In this document: positions 1 to 11,084 of the stretch, piece by piece
How the letters are laid out: the number at the start of each line of letters is the position of its first letter
Numbering within the stretch: the stretch's first letter is position 1
NCBI GenBank assembly: GCA_003439945.1
Contig: QVRM01000981.1
Location: forward strand, 83,030 to 147,029
Reading direction: 5' to 3'
Source of the DNA: Dermanyssus gallinae
Lineage: Eukaryota > Arthropoda > Arachnida > Mesostigmata > Dermanyssidae
DNA: 64,000 bases
The notes under the pieces: model-generated
Databases searched by the model: none
What the model saw: the letters and a program-made list of their open reading frames with translations, nothing else
Told to the model about the DNA's origin: nothing
Program-made: the position numbers and the translations under genes

Positions 1-129
1 TGAAAGGGATTAAACAAATGGGACCAGACCATAGTGGTTTTAGAACAGGCAGGAGAATTATAAGCAAAGAGATAGGCAAGTAAAGTTATTTGAATTACAA
101 ATTTAAGTACGCCAACTATTCATCGCCAC

Positions 130-450
130 ATTTATTTCACTCATACTGAGTATGTATATAACATTGACACTTATGCCGTTGTCACCTGTTCCCGGCATGT
201 TATTTGCGAAAGGCAGTGCAGCGATCTGTTCGCTAGAGCCAGACAAGCAGGCGCATAATAAGTACACGTCTAAGAGCACATTCAACAGACACACTCCGTG
301 TACTCCTCGTAGAAGTTTGTATTCGAACAGACCAGGTTATGATAGCCATGAACTATGTATCTGGTATACACGTGGCGATTGTCACATGCAAGACGAGACC
401 AGAGGTGAGAGACACTGAAATAATCCAGGTTCCTCAACCCCTCATTGAAA
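130..450 (+). repeat. Dispersed repeat X, copy 1
   Basis: About 320 bp closely related, in opposite orientation, to 48535-48865. Shared landmarks on this strand are tttatttcactcatactgag, attcgaacagacca, ccatgaactatgtatctggt and tgcaagacgagaccagaggt. No coding domain is recognised. It is probably an interspersed element of unknown class. From 450 to 790 I see nothing identifiable. Confidence 0.7.
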
Positions 451-798
451 TGAAGTCGCTAAAGCGAGACGTATGGCTGAGGAGGCGAGGGCGATCGCAC
501 TCGAGGGCAGAGGAGGCACCGTGAAGATGAATAGTTCTTCTGGTGTCAGAGGAAGTAGTACCGTCGAAACGCAGATGCAATTTGCGGATAAATATCACCG
601 CTGTAGTGATCTGATCGTTACTGGGCCTTTATCGCGTGTCGGAGACTGTTGTACGCCATTGGGGAGACGACGGAGGTGAAAGCGGCGAAAACGTCCCTGT
701 TAGGCCAATGATCACCTCACAGCCTCTAACTTGACCCTGTTCTATAGACTGCGTCAAATGAAGCGACAAAAAATGATTGCCGAAGGTCTATAGACTGT

Positions 799-894
799 AG
801 AGTGGAGACGAGTAGAGAGGATATGTAGGAGGAAAAATATGCTTCGACCTATATATACTAGGTAGTTCATTCGTACTAGTATAAACGTTTTGTA
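799..894 (+). repeat. Inverted repeat Y, left arm
   Basis: It matches the reverse complement of 2208-2303 at roughly 85-90 percent by eye, sharing gaggatatgtaggagg, atactaggtagt and agtataaacgttttgtacg. The two arms enclose 1.3 kb that holds a non-LTR fragment. Confidence 0.7.
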
Positions 895-899
895 CGAGT

Positions 900-1443
900 G
901 ATGCCGCACTCGCAAAATCCTTCCCTGCCAATGCCTTACGGCAATGTACCACGCGTATGTACAAAACCACCTAACATATGGTCTGGAGCTGTACGGTCTT
1001 TCTTATGCGTATCATATAACTCCGCTTTATCTGTTTCAGAAAAGGGCACTTCGCCTCGTTTTAGGTCTCCCACAGAGCGTCATAAAACGTTAAAGAGCGT
1101 TAAAAATAATAAAACAATAAAAAGAACCCTCAGTGCTCCCGTTACCATACGTATTTCAATTTACCATAGTTGTGGAAATAAAACGTATTCTTCTTGGTCA
1201 TCATCCCAACCTGGTTGGCCTTATCGAATCTGCAAGAACTCAAAACACCCGAGACTTGGTATCTCACTTGCTTATTGTCTCCTCGGCCACAAGTGCACGA
1301 TCAAGGTTTGCACTCTGTAATTTAGCTGCTACTTTGTGGAGCAAGTTCCCTAGTGGGACATTAAGACACCTATATCGGTTAGTCAATTCAAAAACACTGC
1401 GAGAACGCACCGTCCTACCTTACTTGCGTCTGATTAAACCATA
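900..1443 (+). pseudogene. Non-LTR retrotransposon RT C-terminal fragment
   Basis: Frameshifted remnant. One frame reads LYGLSYAYHITPLYLFQKRA then LRLVLGL, the typical region where the RT C-terminus scans Leu/Gln/Lys/Arg (LqkralR). A second frame, 1133-1443, ends with SRFALCNLAATLWSKFPSG and LVNSKTLRERTVLPYLRL, as in the tail of many LINE ORF2 proteins. No intact ORF remains. Confidence 0.6.
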
Positions 1444-2207
1444 ACTATGTTAACATGTGCACAGAATCCATAGATAAATAATTGTAAGCACACGAGAGAT
1501 ACTACGGTGATAATGTATATAATCTTACTGTAATTTGCACATATGCTTCGCACTAGCCTGTGGCTATACGAAGTTGTAACACAAATCAGAAACTACAATT
1601 AAGAATAAATAGACATCATATCATCAACTCGCAAGTTTCAGGGCTGTTGGCTGACTACAGAGCCGGTATGCTCAACACCCGACTGCTTGTGGCCTAATAC
1701 TCGTAAATTCAAACTTTTTGGTGCAGAGCGTGCCATATAGAAGAGTAATTCATATAACAGATCGTGCTGAAGAGCGGCGAGCTAAAATGGGTGAGAACAA
1801 TGTCCTTGGCGAGGTATTAGGTTCTGGTGATAAATCAATATGGCAAGAGATAACAGAGACCAAACGCAGGCTAGGGAAATGGCATAGATTGTAAGAAACC
1901 ATCGGAAAAGACCCCGCTAAACCAATGAATAGTTTAAATTCACTACAGACGAGTATGTTTGTAAAAATGCATATAATACTATGGTTATCATTTTTTTTAA
2001 CTGAATGGATGCCTCTATTTAATTCTTTATGAGGTTAATTCTTCATAGTAGTCATATAAAAGTATACGAAGCCAGCAGCACGCTGTGTAACAAACTGCAC
2101 CAAGAGCGCACCATCTGATAAAAACTTTTTATTGGCATATGCACAGTTCCCGTGACGGTGTAGCGGGGTTTATATAAACATCTGTACTATGGAATATACG
2201 TACAAAA

Positions 2208-2303
2208 CGTTTATACTGGTACGTATCTACTACCTAGTATATATATATACGACGAAGTATATTTTCCCTCCTACATATCCTCCCTACTCGTCTTCACTCT
2301 GTT
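2208..2303 (-). repeat. Inverted repeat Y, right arm
   Basis: Partner of 799-894 in opposite orientation (tacaaaacgtttatact, actacctagtata, cctcctacatatcct). It may be the end of a transposon or simply a second copy of a short dispersed repeat. From 1445 to 2207 I recognise nothing. Confidence 0.7.
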
Positions 2304-2309
2304 TAGCAT

Positions 2310-3295
2310 TACCCTGTGGTAAAAAATCTGCAGCCATTTTCTCATCATACAGTTCAATAAGCTGTAAATACGCCAGGGTGTCTGGGAGTACAAAGGACCC
2401 AAACACTCCTTGTGGCAGCAGCAGCACGGCCGCTGACGCTCAGCGTTGTCGCTCATCATCTATACAATCTTAATGAGCATTGCTCAAAGAAAATTCGACC
2501 AACAATGGGGAACAGAAGTACTGACTGGCAAATAAACAGAACGAGTATTGGGGGTAGCCCGTTTGTAAGCCCGTTTTTGAAAGGCAGGCTTTACGAGGTA
2601 GAGTGACGTTGTGATGAGGCGAGACACGTCATCAGTTCGCCCCGAGGAACTGAATGCCGTATGATGCAGTCGAGGCTATTTTTTTCCTTCTAAAAATAGG
2701 GCTGGCGCCATACGTCTGCGGGCTCTTAAGTGTTGTTGGCGCGATCAGTGCTTTCCGTGCCCCCTCTTCGACGTGCGCAGCAAAGGTCTTGACTGAAGTG
2801 ATCAATGTTATACCTAGGTATGTACATGCATTTATGATACATACCTCTAAGAAAAGGTTTGCTAGAGGAGGATACTAAAGAAGTACTTGTTAACCTTGAG
2901 ATTTCTTTAACGCGTTCAAACTTGTATATGTGCGTCAGTTGTGTTGATACCTGCCAAAAAGCCAAATAGTGTAGTTGATTTGAATGTAATCTTTAGGTAT
3001 TCCGGTGTAAATAAAAGACAAAATATTTTTGTTGGTGAGATGAGTGACAAATGTTATATTGTAAACGTTTTGCACCTCTCGCTGCTGTAAAATCCGGCGG
3101 AACTGTAACTGTAAGGGTATTTAGGTAACTGATTTTATAACAGTGTTACTGTAGTTAGCACCTTGTTTAAATATGCTAAGCATTGTATATTTCCTTAGTA
3201 CTCCTTAGTTCTATTTGAGTATTGCTTTCATGTGAACGTAAGCATTGTAAATTGCAGTTGCGTAAATAAATCATATTCGATTTAAATAAACTACC
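2310..3295. other. Stretch without recognised features
   Basis: AT-rich sequence with only short uninformative open frames, including a 74-codon frame at 2654-2878. No element ends or domains were seen. Confidence 0.4.
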
Positions 3296-3299
3296 AATG

Positions 3300-3571
3300 C
3301 TAGCGCCTGCTAAAGGTGGAGCCTGTTGCCGCTGTGGAGGACTAGCTCGTCCGCGTACATCTTTACGGCTGGACAACGGTTCTGTATGAGGCTTGACAGG
3401 TCTGTGATAAGCAAACCAAACAGTGGACGGCTAAGGTTGCTGCCCTGAGCGAAACCGGTTGTCCGTTCTACGCATGGAGTGTTCGGCTATTCCATCGTCT
3501 ATGATGATTTGATTGGCTTGCGATATGTTCCTCATGAGTTCTAAAACGCACTCTGGGACGCCAGTCTCAGC
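3300..3571 (-). pseudogene. Non-LTR reverse transcriptase fragment
   Basis: On the - strand one frame reads AETGVPECVLELMRNISQAN and stops. The next frame continues GFAQGSNLSRPLFGLLITDL and VKMYADELVLHSGN. These match the RT GxxQGSxLSPxLF and YADD boxes. YADE replaces YADD and a frameshift separates the halves, so it is inactive. Confidence 0.75.
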
Positions 3572-3574
3572 TTG

Positions 3575-4064
3575 CGCAGCGCACAGTGGCCGTGTAACGG
3601 AAATAAAACATTCGCATGCATATGCATTTATAGCGTGTGCTTTAATTATTTATTATTACATCACCTTTCGGTATTGTTGATTACATTACATTACACGTAT
3701 TCATTAAATCTCGGAAACGGCATTCGTTTCCGTTAATCTTGGACAGATATTGAATATGTTGTATATGCATCTCCGGAAGATGTCAGCGACCTAACGCCCA
3801 GATAGCTGGCGCTGACCGACATGTTTTATGATGATATTTGGTGCAGACAAGGCCGCAAAATTTGCAGCAACACTCATCGGAAGGGCTATGGAACCCAGTG
3901 CGGTGGTCCAATTTGTGGTGGACCCCATGGACGGAGTAGCAGGTGAGAACGTGTCGTTGCTCGAAGAGCGGTTCCATCCATGTATTGTCCAACATTGCCG
4001 GATAGCGTGTACATAGCGTGTACTTTACAGGTTTGTGTATGCGGTACACATAGTGTGTGCTATA

Positions 4065-4069
<5 letters not shown>
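3575..4069. other. Stretch without a firmly supported gene
   Basis: One short candidate exon may lie near 3815-3950, with a Cys-rich frame (WCRQGRKICSNTHRKGYGTQ) and a donor-like gcag|gtgaga at 3951. Nothing else supports it. Confidence 0.2.

Positions 4070-4112
<43 letters not shown>
4070..4112. repeat. (TA)n microsatellite abutting an inverted-repeat element
   Basis: About 42 bp of pure TA directly precedes the left end of the element at 4113-4979. A shorter TA tract follows its right end at 4981-4997, consistent with insertion at TA. Confidence 0.95.
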
Positions 4113-4115
<3 letters not shown>

Positions 4116-4979
4116 GGTCATTCATATCGTTATGTACTTATTTTAAGGTTTGGTAGAACTCGGCAAGAAAATAAGTTTTGCCAATGGAAGGAAGGGGCAG
4201 AAACGTCTTGTTTAAAAGAGAGAGTGAAAATTATAAACGTAATTATTCTGCCTTTTTCGGGAGAATCAGTCAACGCTTGAAGGAACCGATTACTCCGGCG
4301 TGTTCGGCGGAAAATTCACTAGCTTGCGTAGCGAAAAGCGAACAGCCAGATTAAGGAAAGTCATAAAAAGTCGATATGTTGTTTTGTCTTACGTTAACGC
4401 TTTTTCGTGAAACATCGTAATTTTTTTTCATTGCGACAAAAAATGTACGTCCAAAATACTCGTACCAATGTGATGGTGCTGCATTACGTTGTTGTCAAGC
4501 AAGTAGGCTTTTTCGATAGCCATATCGGAAGCGAAGGCACGCATACTTGCATACAAAAATTGTGGGCATTAAATTCGCTATCGCGTGAGAGTGGTCTTTT
4601 GGGCGTACATTATTGGTCGTAATAAAAAAAGTTACGATAATTTACGTAAACGCGTTAACGTAACATATCGATTTTTTTATTATTTTCCTTATTCTGGTTA
4701 TTCGCTTTTCGCTACGCAAGCTAATGAAGCGTCTTCCATTGTGCAGAATTTTCCACCGAACACGCCGGTATAATCGATTCGTTCATGCATTGACTGGTTC
4801 TCCCAATTTCGCACAATCATATAGAATAAAAAAGGCAGAATAACTACTTCGACAAACATCGCTCTTTCTCTCTCTCCTAAACAAGACGTTTACGCCCCCT
4901 CCTTCTATTGAGAAAAATTATTTTCTTGCCGAGTTCTACCAAACCTCAAAATAAGTACATATCAATATGAATGACCCTG
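4113..4979. mobile_element. Long-arm inverted-repeat element Z, copy 1 (foldback/MITE-like)
   Basis: Ends are catggtcattcatat on the left and atatgaatgaccctg on the right, flanked by TA. Arms of several hundred bases are inverted copies of each other and share aactcggcaagaaaataa, the lower strand of which appears near 4925-4945. No transposase is encoded. It is homologous to 27547-28701. The TA target and terminal sequence suggest mobilisation by a Tc1/mariner-type transposase. Confidence 0.85.
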
Positions 4980-4980
4980 T

Positions 4981-5985
4981 ATATATATATATATATGAGG
5001 ATAAATAAAAACAAAAGGATCCTCAGTAGCGCACAAAAGTCAATCGCGAAAAGCGTATGCATGAACTTTTGAACTCATATCTGTCATGATGGCCACAGCA
5101 ATAACCATCACGGCACCGTAGCAGCTACTGGCCAAGCTAGGTCCATAAGCCCAGGCACGCTTTCCTTCGATGAAAAAGAGGACATTGCCTACCACGCGGT
5201 GCAGATTCACCCCCCTAGCTCTGATCCACGGCACCCTTGTTTTGGCAATTTACCTCTTGAGGATGCAGGCAAGCTGAAATTAACAGAGCCTATCATGAAA
5301 CGTCCTTAGCAGGTTGCTGAAAGCTGATGATGTCAACGATTGAGTAGTGTTCAATTAGGAAGTCAAGTGAAGAATGAATTAGATGAAAAATCACAATGAC
5401 AAACATACGTATGTAGCAATCGCAACCAGAAAAGTGCGACGACTTGAATCAATCTAAAGCGTTTACACGATCACTGCCTGTTTAATCTTAATAACTGCTT
5501 ATTGTCAAATAAATGTTTGATCACGGTTTGCCCCTCACGATATGTCCAACGGTACTTTCGACGGTACCACAGAAATGGTGAATCTTTATTCGACACAAGG
5601 TTGAACGATAGTGTCTCTCGCTTTTGCCGGCAACGGCTGCCAACGTGGCCGGACTTTCCGTGGCTTAAACGATACACATTTAAGAGTCTTTACCCTGCCA
5701 GATGTAATCAAGTACGCCTTGGCGAAATGCGAAGGATTCTTATTTGTAAAACAATGTAAATTTATTTCTCATCTTATTATGACATTTCTTTCATAAACAC
5801 TCACTATAGAATATACATGATTACCAATAATCAATAATAATACTAGTCGCCCTCACCAGGATCAAAGTTAATCAGGTCGGACGCTCGGGGTCTGAAAGAA
5901 ACAATTCAAAGAGATGCATTTAGAAAATTGGCAGAAATAGCCGAATTTAATGAGTAGATTAGGTCGAAATTACAATACCATAGCC
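4981..5985. other. Stretch without recognised features
   Basis: After a short (TA)n at 4981-4997, only short open frames are present (for example 5502-5759), none with a recognisable motif. Confidence 0.4.
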
Positions 5986-5988
5986 GCA

Positions 5989-6128
5989 ACAGTTTCAGTC
6001 ATCAAGCAACAGTTTCAGTCAATATTGAAGTTTAAAATCAGCACATTGATTCACAAATTCGAAATCAGCACATTGATTCACAAATTCGAAATCAGCACAT
6101 TGATTCACAAATTCGAAATCAGCACATG
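5989..6128. repeat. 27-bp minisatellite
   Basis: A 27-bp unit beginning gaaatcagcacattgattca is repeated about 3.3 times at 6034-6128. It is preceded by two copies of gcaacagtttcagtca at 5989-6022. Confidence 0.9.
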
Positions 6129-6509
6129 ATGAAACATTCTACTCATGTTAGCAAGTGTTACACTTTTCGATCACCTTAAAGTGGCGTCGAACAACATCAA
6201 CAAGTAATTTGTGCAGTGCATGCGCTCCTTGAAGGAATGTTCTAAACGTATGATGGCATGAGCGTATATTATTCACAACAAGCTGTCCTAATCAGATGCC
6301 AATCTAGAGAAGCATTAATAAGCTGAAAAATCACTGTGACAGCGAACACAGATGGGACTAACGTGAAACAAATTATAGCCATACCAGTACCAACATTATA
6401 GCGACCAACGCATAGACTCAACCCACACAACTAGAGCGCCGAGTACCGGAGTAGCAGCAATAATAACAAAATCATCGACAATAATGAGCGCCACAGCAAA
6501 CAAAAGCAC

Positions 6510-6535
6510 ATATATATATATATATATATATATAT
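6510..6535. repeat. (TA)n microsatellite
   Basis: Pure TA tract of about 26 bp. It is read as an Ile/Tyr run by an open frame on the - strand, which makes that frame suspect. Confidence 0.95.
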
Positions 6536-6639
6536 TACAGCAAACACCAAGAACAAACGCGGTAAGACCAACAACACTAATAGAAAGAAACACACGAGAA
6601 AAACATCGATCCTCAACGGTAACGTATTAACGTACAGAT

Positions 6640-7034
6640 TGCTTGTATCGATTTGGGCAGTTCTCAGCTGCTGATGCCAGGCGTGGTCGCGCGGCAGCGT
6701 GTCCGTTCGGCTGTCACCGAGACGCGGCGTTGACTTCGATTGTTGGTGCCGCGAATGATGTAAAACTTCGCCAGCCGTTCTGCTGTGTACGTCTCTGGGA
6801 GGCGACGCTCGACTGGCGGACGCGTTAGAGGTAGAAGCAACCGAAGCAGCAACAGGGAGAGCTCTAGCCTGTCTCGATGGTCCTCCCGGTCCGTCAACGA
6901 CATCTGGATCGCTCCGATCGTTTCGACGGCCCATCGATGGATTGGCTGGACGACGACCACTTGCTCCCCATAACTAACGCACCCAGCCAGCAAAGATCGT
7001 TCATAACGGAGACAGCGACGACAGCATCAGCAAT

Positions 7035-7070
<36 letters not shown>

Positions 7071-7110
7071 AACAACGACAACAGGGACCGCAAATATTCA
7101 TCGTTAAACT
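6640..7110. other. GC-rich island with overlapping open frames, ending in (AAC)n
   Basis: This 470-bp island is much richer in G+C than its flanks and is open in several frames on both strands, ending with (CAA/AAC)n at 7033-7080. The + frame at 6877-7107 reads MDWLDDDHLLPITNAPSQQR before a Thr run. A - frame at 6934-6600 is also open. It may be an exon or a CpG-type promoter segment. I cannot assign a strand or product. Confidence 0.3.
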
Positions 7111-7239
7111 ATTGTATTTCGCCTATAGTCACGCTCTATCATCAAATTGGTGGTCAGCGCATGGTTTATCGATACACCGATAATTAAAAACTATTTTAAG
7201 GAGGTTGTTTTTTAAGCCGTGTGCCAATCGACACACCTA

Positions 7240-7242
<3 letters not shown>

Positions 7243-7290
<48 letters not shown>
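7243..7290. repeat. (TA)n microsatellite
   Basis: About 48 bp of TA, followed 40 bp later by a shorter tract at 7329-7343. From here to 8480 nothing else is recognisable. Confidence 0.95.
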
Positions 7291-7292
<2 letters not shown>

Positions 7293-8479
7293 GGTGATGT
7301 TTATTCACCATTATTGTTAGATTCATTCATATATATATATATAATCTCAGTAAAACAAATTTCATACACATAGGTCGTAATCTTAATCAATTATAATAAA
7401 AGTGCTTAAAGCGTAAGGATAGCATACTGTGTGTGCAACCAGACCATTATATAAGCGAAACGGTAAGCCTTTGATTGTGCGTCAAATCTTAATAATAATG
7501 TTTCGTTCAGGTTAATCAGCATCATTTTCTGTCCAATGCATACATATCTCTAAAGACCCAAGGAGCAGCTTCAGCAACACAACCATTGTTAGAAAATAAT
7601 TAACCTAAACTTGACATATGTGTATGCAAAGTCCATGTTACTTGAGTTACATACTTATGTAAGCAATCCTTGTTGTTGCTGCTATCCGTTATTTACTTCC
7701 CTAATAGAGAGAAAGGTCCCTCATAATAAAAAGAGGAAAATAATGGGCCTATAGTTGGCGGTGGGAATAGAAATTTCGCAGCATAATAGGCTGATAATTC
7801 GTTTCAGCCAAGCAAATATAACAAAGAGCGAAGAGTGAATACTGTTTTTGCCGATCTGGTGTACATATTTCATAGCCGTCGCGGTTGAAGTGAAGACATA
7901 TAAGAACTCATCTTTTTTTTACACAGCATAAAATCACTTTTTCCTAAGAAAAGAATTGCAGAGGCGCTCGATACCTTTGATGACAACAACCGAATTTTGA
8001 TGTATAAATATAATATCTTCTTTAGATGCGTATTGTATTGAAAAGAGACCTCCGGGGTGTCTACCGAGAAGAACGAGAAGAGAAAGAGGCTGCAGTTAGT
8101 GGTATCGACAGAGTGTGGCTTCTTACCGAGAAGAAAGTAGTGTGGCTCCAAAAAAATATATCGAAAAAGAGAGCTCAAAAAAGTAAGAACTTACAAAATT
8201 CTTGAGCAGCACGTCGCCTTGAATCGACGATGGCAATGGTAATTTCCACCCGAAGATTATATGTTGTTGTCAGCCGCTAGGCCCAGCCATGACTAGGCCG
8301 TCACTCGCTAGCCACCGAACTTTGCGGCAGTTTTATTAGTTCAAGGTTTATATAAAGCTCGAGGTCCTCGAATTGGTGATCTGAAAAAAGAATGCCGAAA
8401 ATACATTTTATGAGCGTATCTCTAGCTATCGTTTTCTTTTACATCGAAAACCAACAGGAACCGCTACAGCCCACCTCGG

Positions 8480-8615
8480 AGAATCCCCAGTACTTACCGT
8501 AACTATAGACTTAAATCACCTGATATGGCCAGGGTCAAAATATGGAACGCGCTCGGTAATGAATTACGGAAATGTACATCACTTGAGTTATTCAAGGAAA
8601 GATGATAGCATCAGA
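8480..8615 (+). pseudogene. Non-LTR ORF2 tail fragment
   Basis: One frame reads RVKIWNALGNELRKCTSLEL followed by FKER and a stop. This is the usual C-terminal W-N-x-L-P/G-x-E-L-R motif of LINE ORF2 proteins. Only this tail is preserved. Confidence 0.6.
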
Positions 8616-9194
8616 AATTACTCATTGAACAATGTCTCAATCGATAACACATTTCGACGATAAGCAGGTCTTTATGATTATTATTACTATCATTATATTT
8701 TTGTCCATACGGTTTAAACTGAGTGCCCATAAGTACCAATAACCGATATCGATAACTGGAATAACAATTACGCCGATGTATGAAACACGGATGTTCAGTA
8801 AAGAGCGTGTGTATGAAAGTAATAAACTGAACTATCGTTGAGGTACCTCAGCTACACTGCGTAGAGTCAGCGGCCATGCTTTCGCTACCCGGAGATCCTG
8901 GATATCTCAAAATGTGGGGACCCCGCAGTAATAAATCGCACTAAGCTATCCGTCCATTGCTCTACTAATCGCTGACTTAGCTCGCCATGTGCTTGGCTGA
9001 ATTCAGAAGCGCTGCTGTAATCATGTACGCGGACGCCATCGTAGTCGCCCATTGCGACTTCGGAGCTACCCGCATGCTATCAGTCCACCAGTCGAACCTG
9101 AGGGCCTTCAGGGCAGCAGTAATCATAAGTGTTTAGGCTGCCCATAGAGGACGGAGGATGAACGTAGAAGGTTACGTAGGCTAAGTTCAGTCGC

Positions 9195-9372
9195 GCCCGG
9201 TGGCGTAGTGCATTCGCGTGCGTCTTGCGACCCGAAAAGACACATAGGTGCACGGGTTCAGACACCCCACCGTTGCACATTTGTATTTAGGCGGGATGGA
9301 AGGGTCCGTCTTACGAAGCAAGAGAGGCGAGAGTGGTTCCGTGGACGTTAAATGTTGGGCTGAGACAGCCCG
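9195..9372 (+). repeat. tRNA-derived SINE family S1, copy 1
   Basis: The tRNA-like head has an A-box-like tggcgtagtg and a B-box-like gggttcagacaccccacc. It is followed by the shared body ttgcacatttgtattta, then tccgtggacgttaaatgttg and a gctgaga-type end. Homologous to 39325-39491, 62727-62852 and the tail at 11020-11081. Confidence 0.85.
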
Positions 9373-9374
9373 AA

Positions 9375-10150
9375 AAAGGGCTAAATCCGAGCAATGAGGG
9401 TTCCCCATCCATTGTGAGCGGACTATTACTACTTCTGAGTACACTTGAAGGCCCAGCTAGCCGCCTATATGTGGCGATGCGGATATTTCGGCGCCCTATG
9501 AATGCGTATGCACACGCAGCCCAGTGAACAAAATAAAAGTAGTGGACTACGTTGATAATGCCAAACCGGTATGGACCTACATAAGCGTGTCTCATGGCCT
9601 TAAGCTAAATCGGCGTTGTTTCGCCTTCATTCGTCTGTCTGCACGATGCTTGATTAATTGGCACTATGATGTAGCGAAGAACAGGTACTAGCGCACATCT
9701 ACATAGTAGTGGTAGTAGTAGTAGTAGCCAGTAGAGACTCCGGCCAGTTTTGACTGCGGATATACAATAAAAGCAATAAAAATCAATAGTGGCAATTTAG
9801 AAGCCTACCTACGGAATGCCGGAAAACTCGAGCAGACACTGAACAGTCATCCTTTTACGGTCCATAATTTCAAACACTACTTTGAGATCTTGTAGTTCAA
9901 CCTGAATTATATATAGAGCCGTTTGGATTATAGAACCTTAAATGGATTATAAAACCTTAAATCTGTTAGAGTTTTCTAGCATCCATTAGATTTGTTTAAA
10001 TATTTTTCTGCGTTCTCATTACACTTCCCGGTGTAGCTTATGATGAACACATTGCTGGTTCTCTGACGTACCAAAAAGCAGCGTACCTGTTGGCTACTAC
10101 AACAACGACAAGAACAGCACCAGCAATATCACCGCTACTACAGCAGCAAC
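9375..10150. other. Stretch without a gene
   Basis: It holds a short gtagta repeat near 9708-9728 and CAA/CAG-rich sequence before the deleted mariner. No coding evidence. Confidence 0.4.
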
Positions 10151-10152
10151 TA

Positions 10153-10695
10153 CGAGGTGTGTTCGCGACTTTTGTGTTTTTTCAAAATCGAATGGCACGA
10201 GCCAATCGATATGTTTAGGTCCTCAGCAGCTTCTCTAACGGTGATTCGAGGATTGGCCAATAACATTTTCTCCACTTCATTAATTTTTTCGTCTGTTGTT
10301 GAAGTGTTCGGGCGTCCGGCACGCTCTTCGTCGTTCACATCTTCTCGGCCTTCTGAGAACATTTTGTACCACCGATAAACGTTGCTTCGGTCTAAGGTAT
10401 CTTCTCCGTATGCCACAGTCAACATTCGGAATGTATCCGCGCACTTAATTTCGTTTTTCACACAAAATTTGATACAGGTTCTTTGATCCATTTTTTTGAA
10501 TAGGTAAAAATCGAAGACGATCCAAAACACGTGCAAGCAAAGCAGCTATCAACAATTAAGTGAATATTCAAAATGGCCGAGCTTGTCGGCATCAGTGAGA
10601 GACATGAGTACCAACATAACGCCACAAAAAATCGAAATTCGAATATACGTAACCCGCGAAAATTCAAAAAAGCGATACTTTTTGAACACACCTCG
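10153..10695 (-). mobile_element. Internally deleted mariner-like element encoding only the DNA-binding region
   Basis: Terminal inverted repeats cgaggtgtgttc / gaacacacctcg are flanked by TA, giving a 543-bp element. The - strand is open from 10536 to 10150 and contains TCIKFCVKNEIKCADTFRML, VYRWYKMFSEGREDVNDEER, AGRPNTSTTDEKINEVEKML and ITVREAAEDLNISIGSCHSI. This is the paired helix-turn-helix DNA-binding half of a mariner transposase. The DDD catalytic half is deleted and the frame runs out through the TIR. Confidence 0.88.
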
Positions 10696-10874
10696 TATAG
10701 CTTCTTTGAATCGACAAGATCGAAATGATTAGACAATAGTAGATTCACGACGACCCATGTAAAAACGCTGTGGTACACAAGCCGTGCAATGCGCGAACTA
10801 TACAATTGTTGCCTGTTGAGATTAGTTTTCAGATCAGTTCTCTCACCCGGCGTTTTGAAAAGCGCTCTCTAATT

Positions 10875-10914
10875 AGCAGACGACCCACCACTAATTAGCG
10901 GTGGGTCGTCTGCT
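10875..10914. repeat. Perfect 15-bp inverted repeat (hairpin)
   Basis: agcagacgacccacc and its exact complement ggtgggtcgtctgct are separated by ten bases (10890-10899). Two further copies of gtcgtctgc follow at about 10920 and 10938. Function unknown. Confidence 0.85.
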
Positions 10915-11019
10915 ATTTATGTCGTCTGCTATCGGAGTCGTCTGCCCTGGCATGCTCTTAACGCGCCGCTCGATGATCTATCTATATATCTACAAAAAAA
11001 AAAACTAAATACTTTCAGA

Positions 11020-11081
11020 AAGGCTGACTCTCAGCCAAGATTTAACGTCCATGGGACTGCTTTTCGCATTGCTTCATAACT
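11020..11081 (-). repeat. SINE S1, 3' fragment
   Basis: It contains gctgactctcagccaagatt and taacgtcca, the inverted 3' end of the S1 family. The tRNA-like head is absent. Confidence 0.75.
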
Positions 11082-11084
11082 ATC

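Noticed and set aside
3783..4280. Open frames with Tyr/Ile runs near 4.1 kb
   Set aside because: The runs are translations of (TA)n, and the rest belongs to the inverted-repeat element.
5989..6128. A CRISPR-like array
   Set aside because: The 27-bp units are directly tandem without unique spacers, and the genome is eukaryotic.
6431..6934. A 167-codon - strand frame with a hydrophobic C-terminus
   Set aside because: It crosses a (TA)n microsatellite read as Ile/Tyr and has no splice or domain support. Kept only as part of the unexplained island.
9195..9290. A functional tRNA gene
   Set aside because: The B box is present, but the acceptor and anticodon stems do not pair and the unit continues into a SINE body.
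9080..9595. - strand open frames near 9.1-9.6 kb
   Set aside because: They run through the SINE S1 copy and have no independent support.
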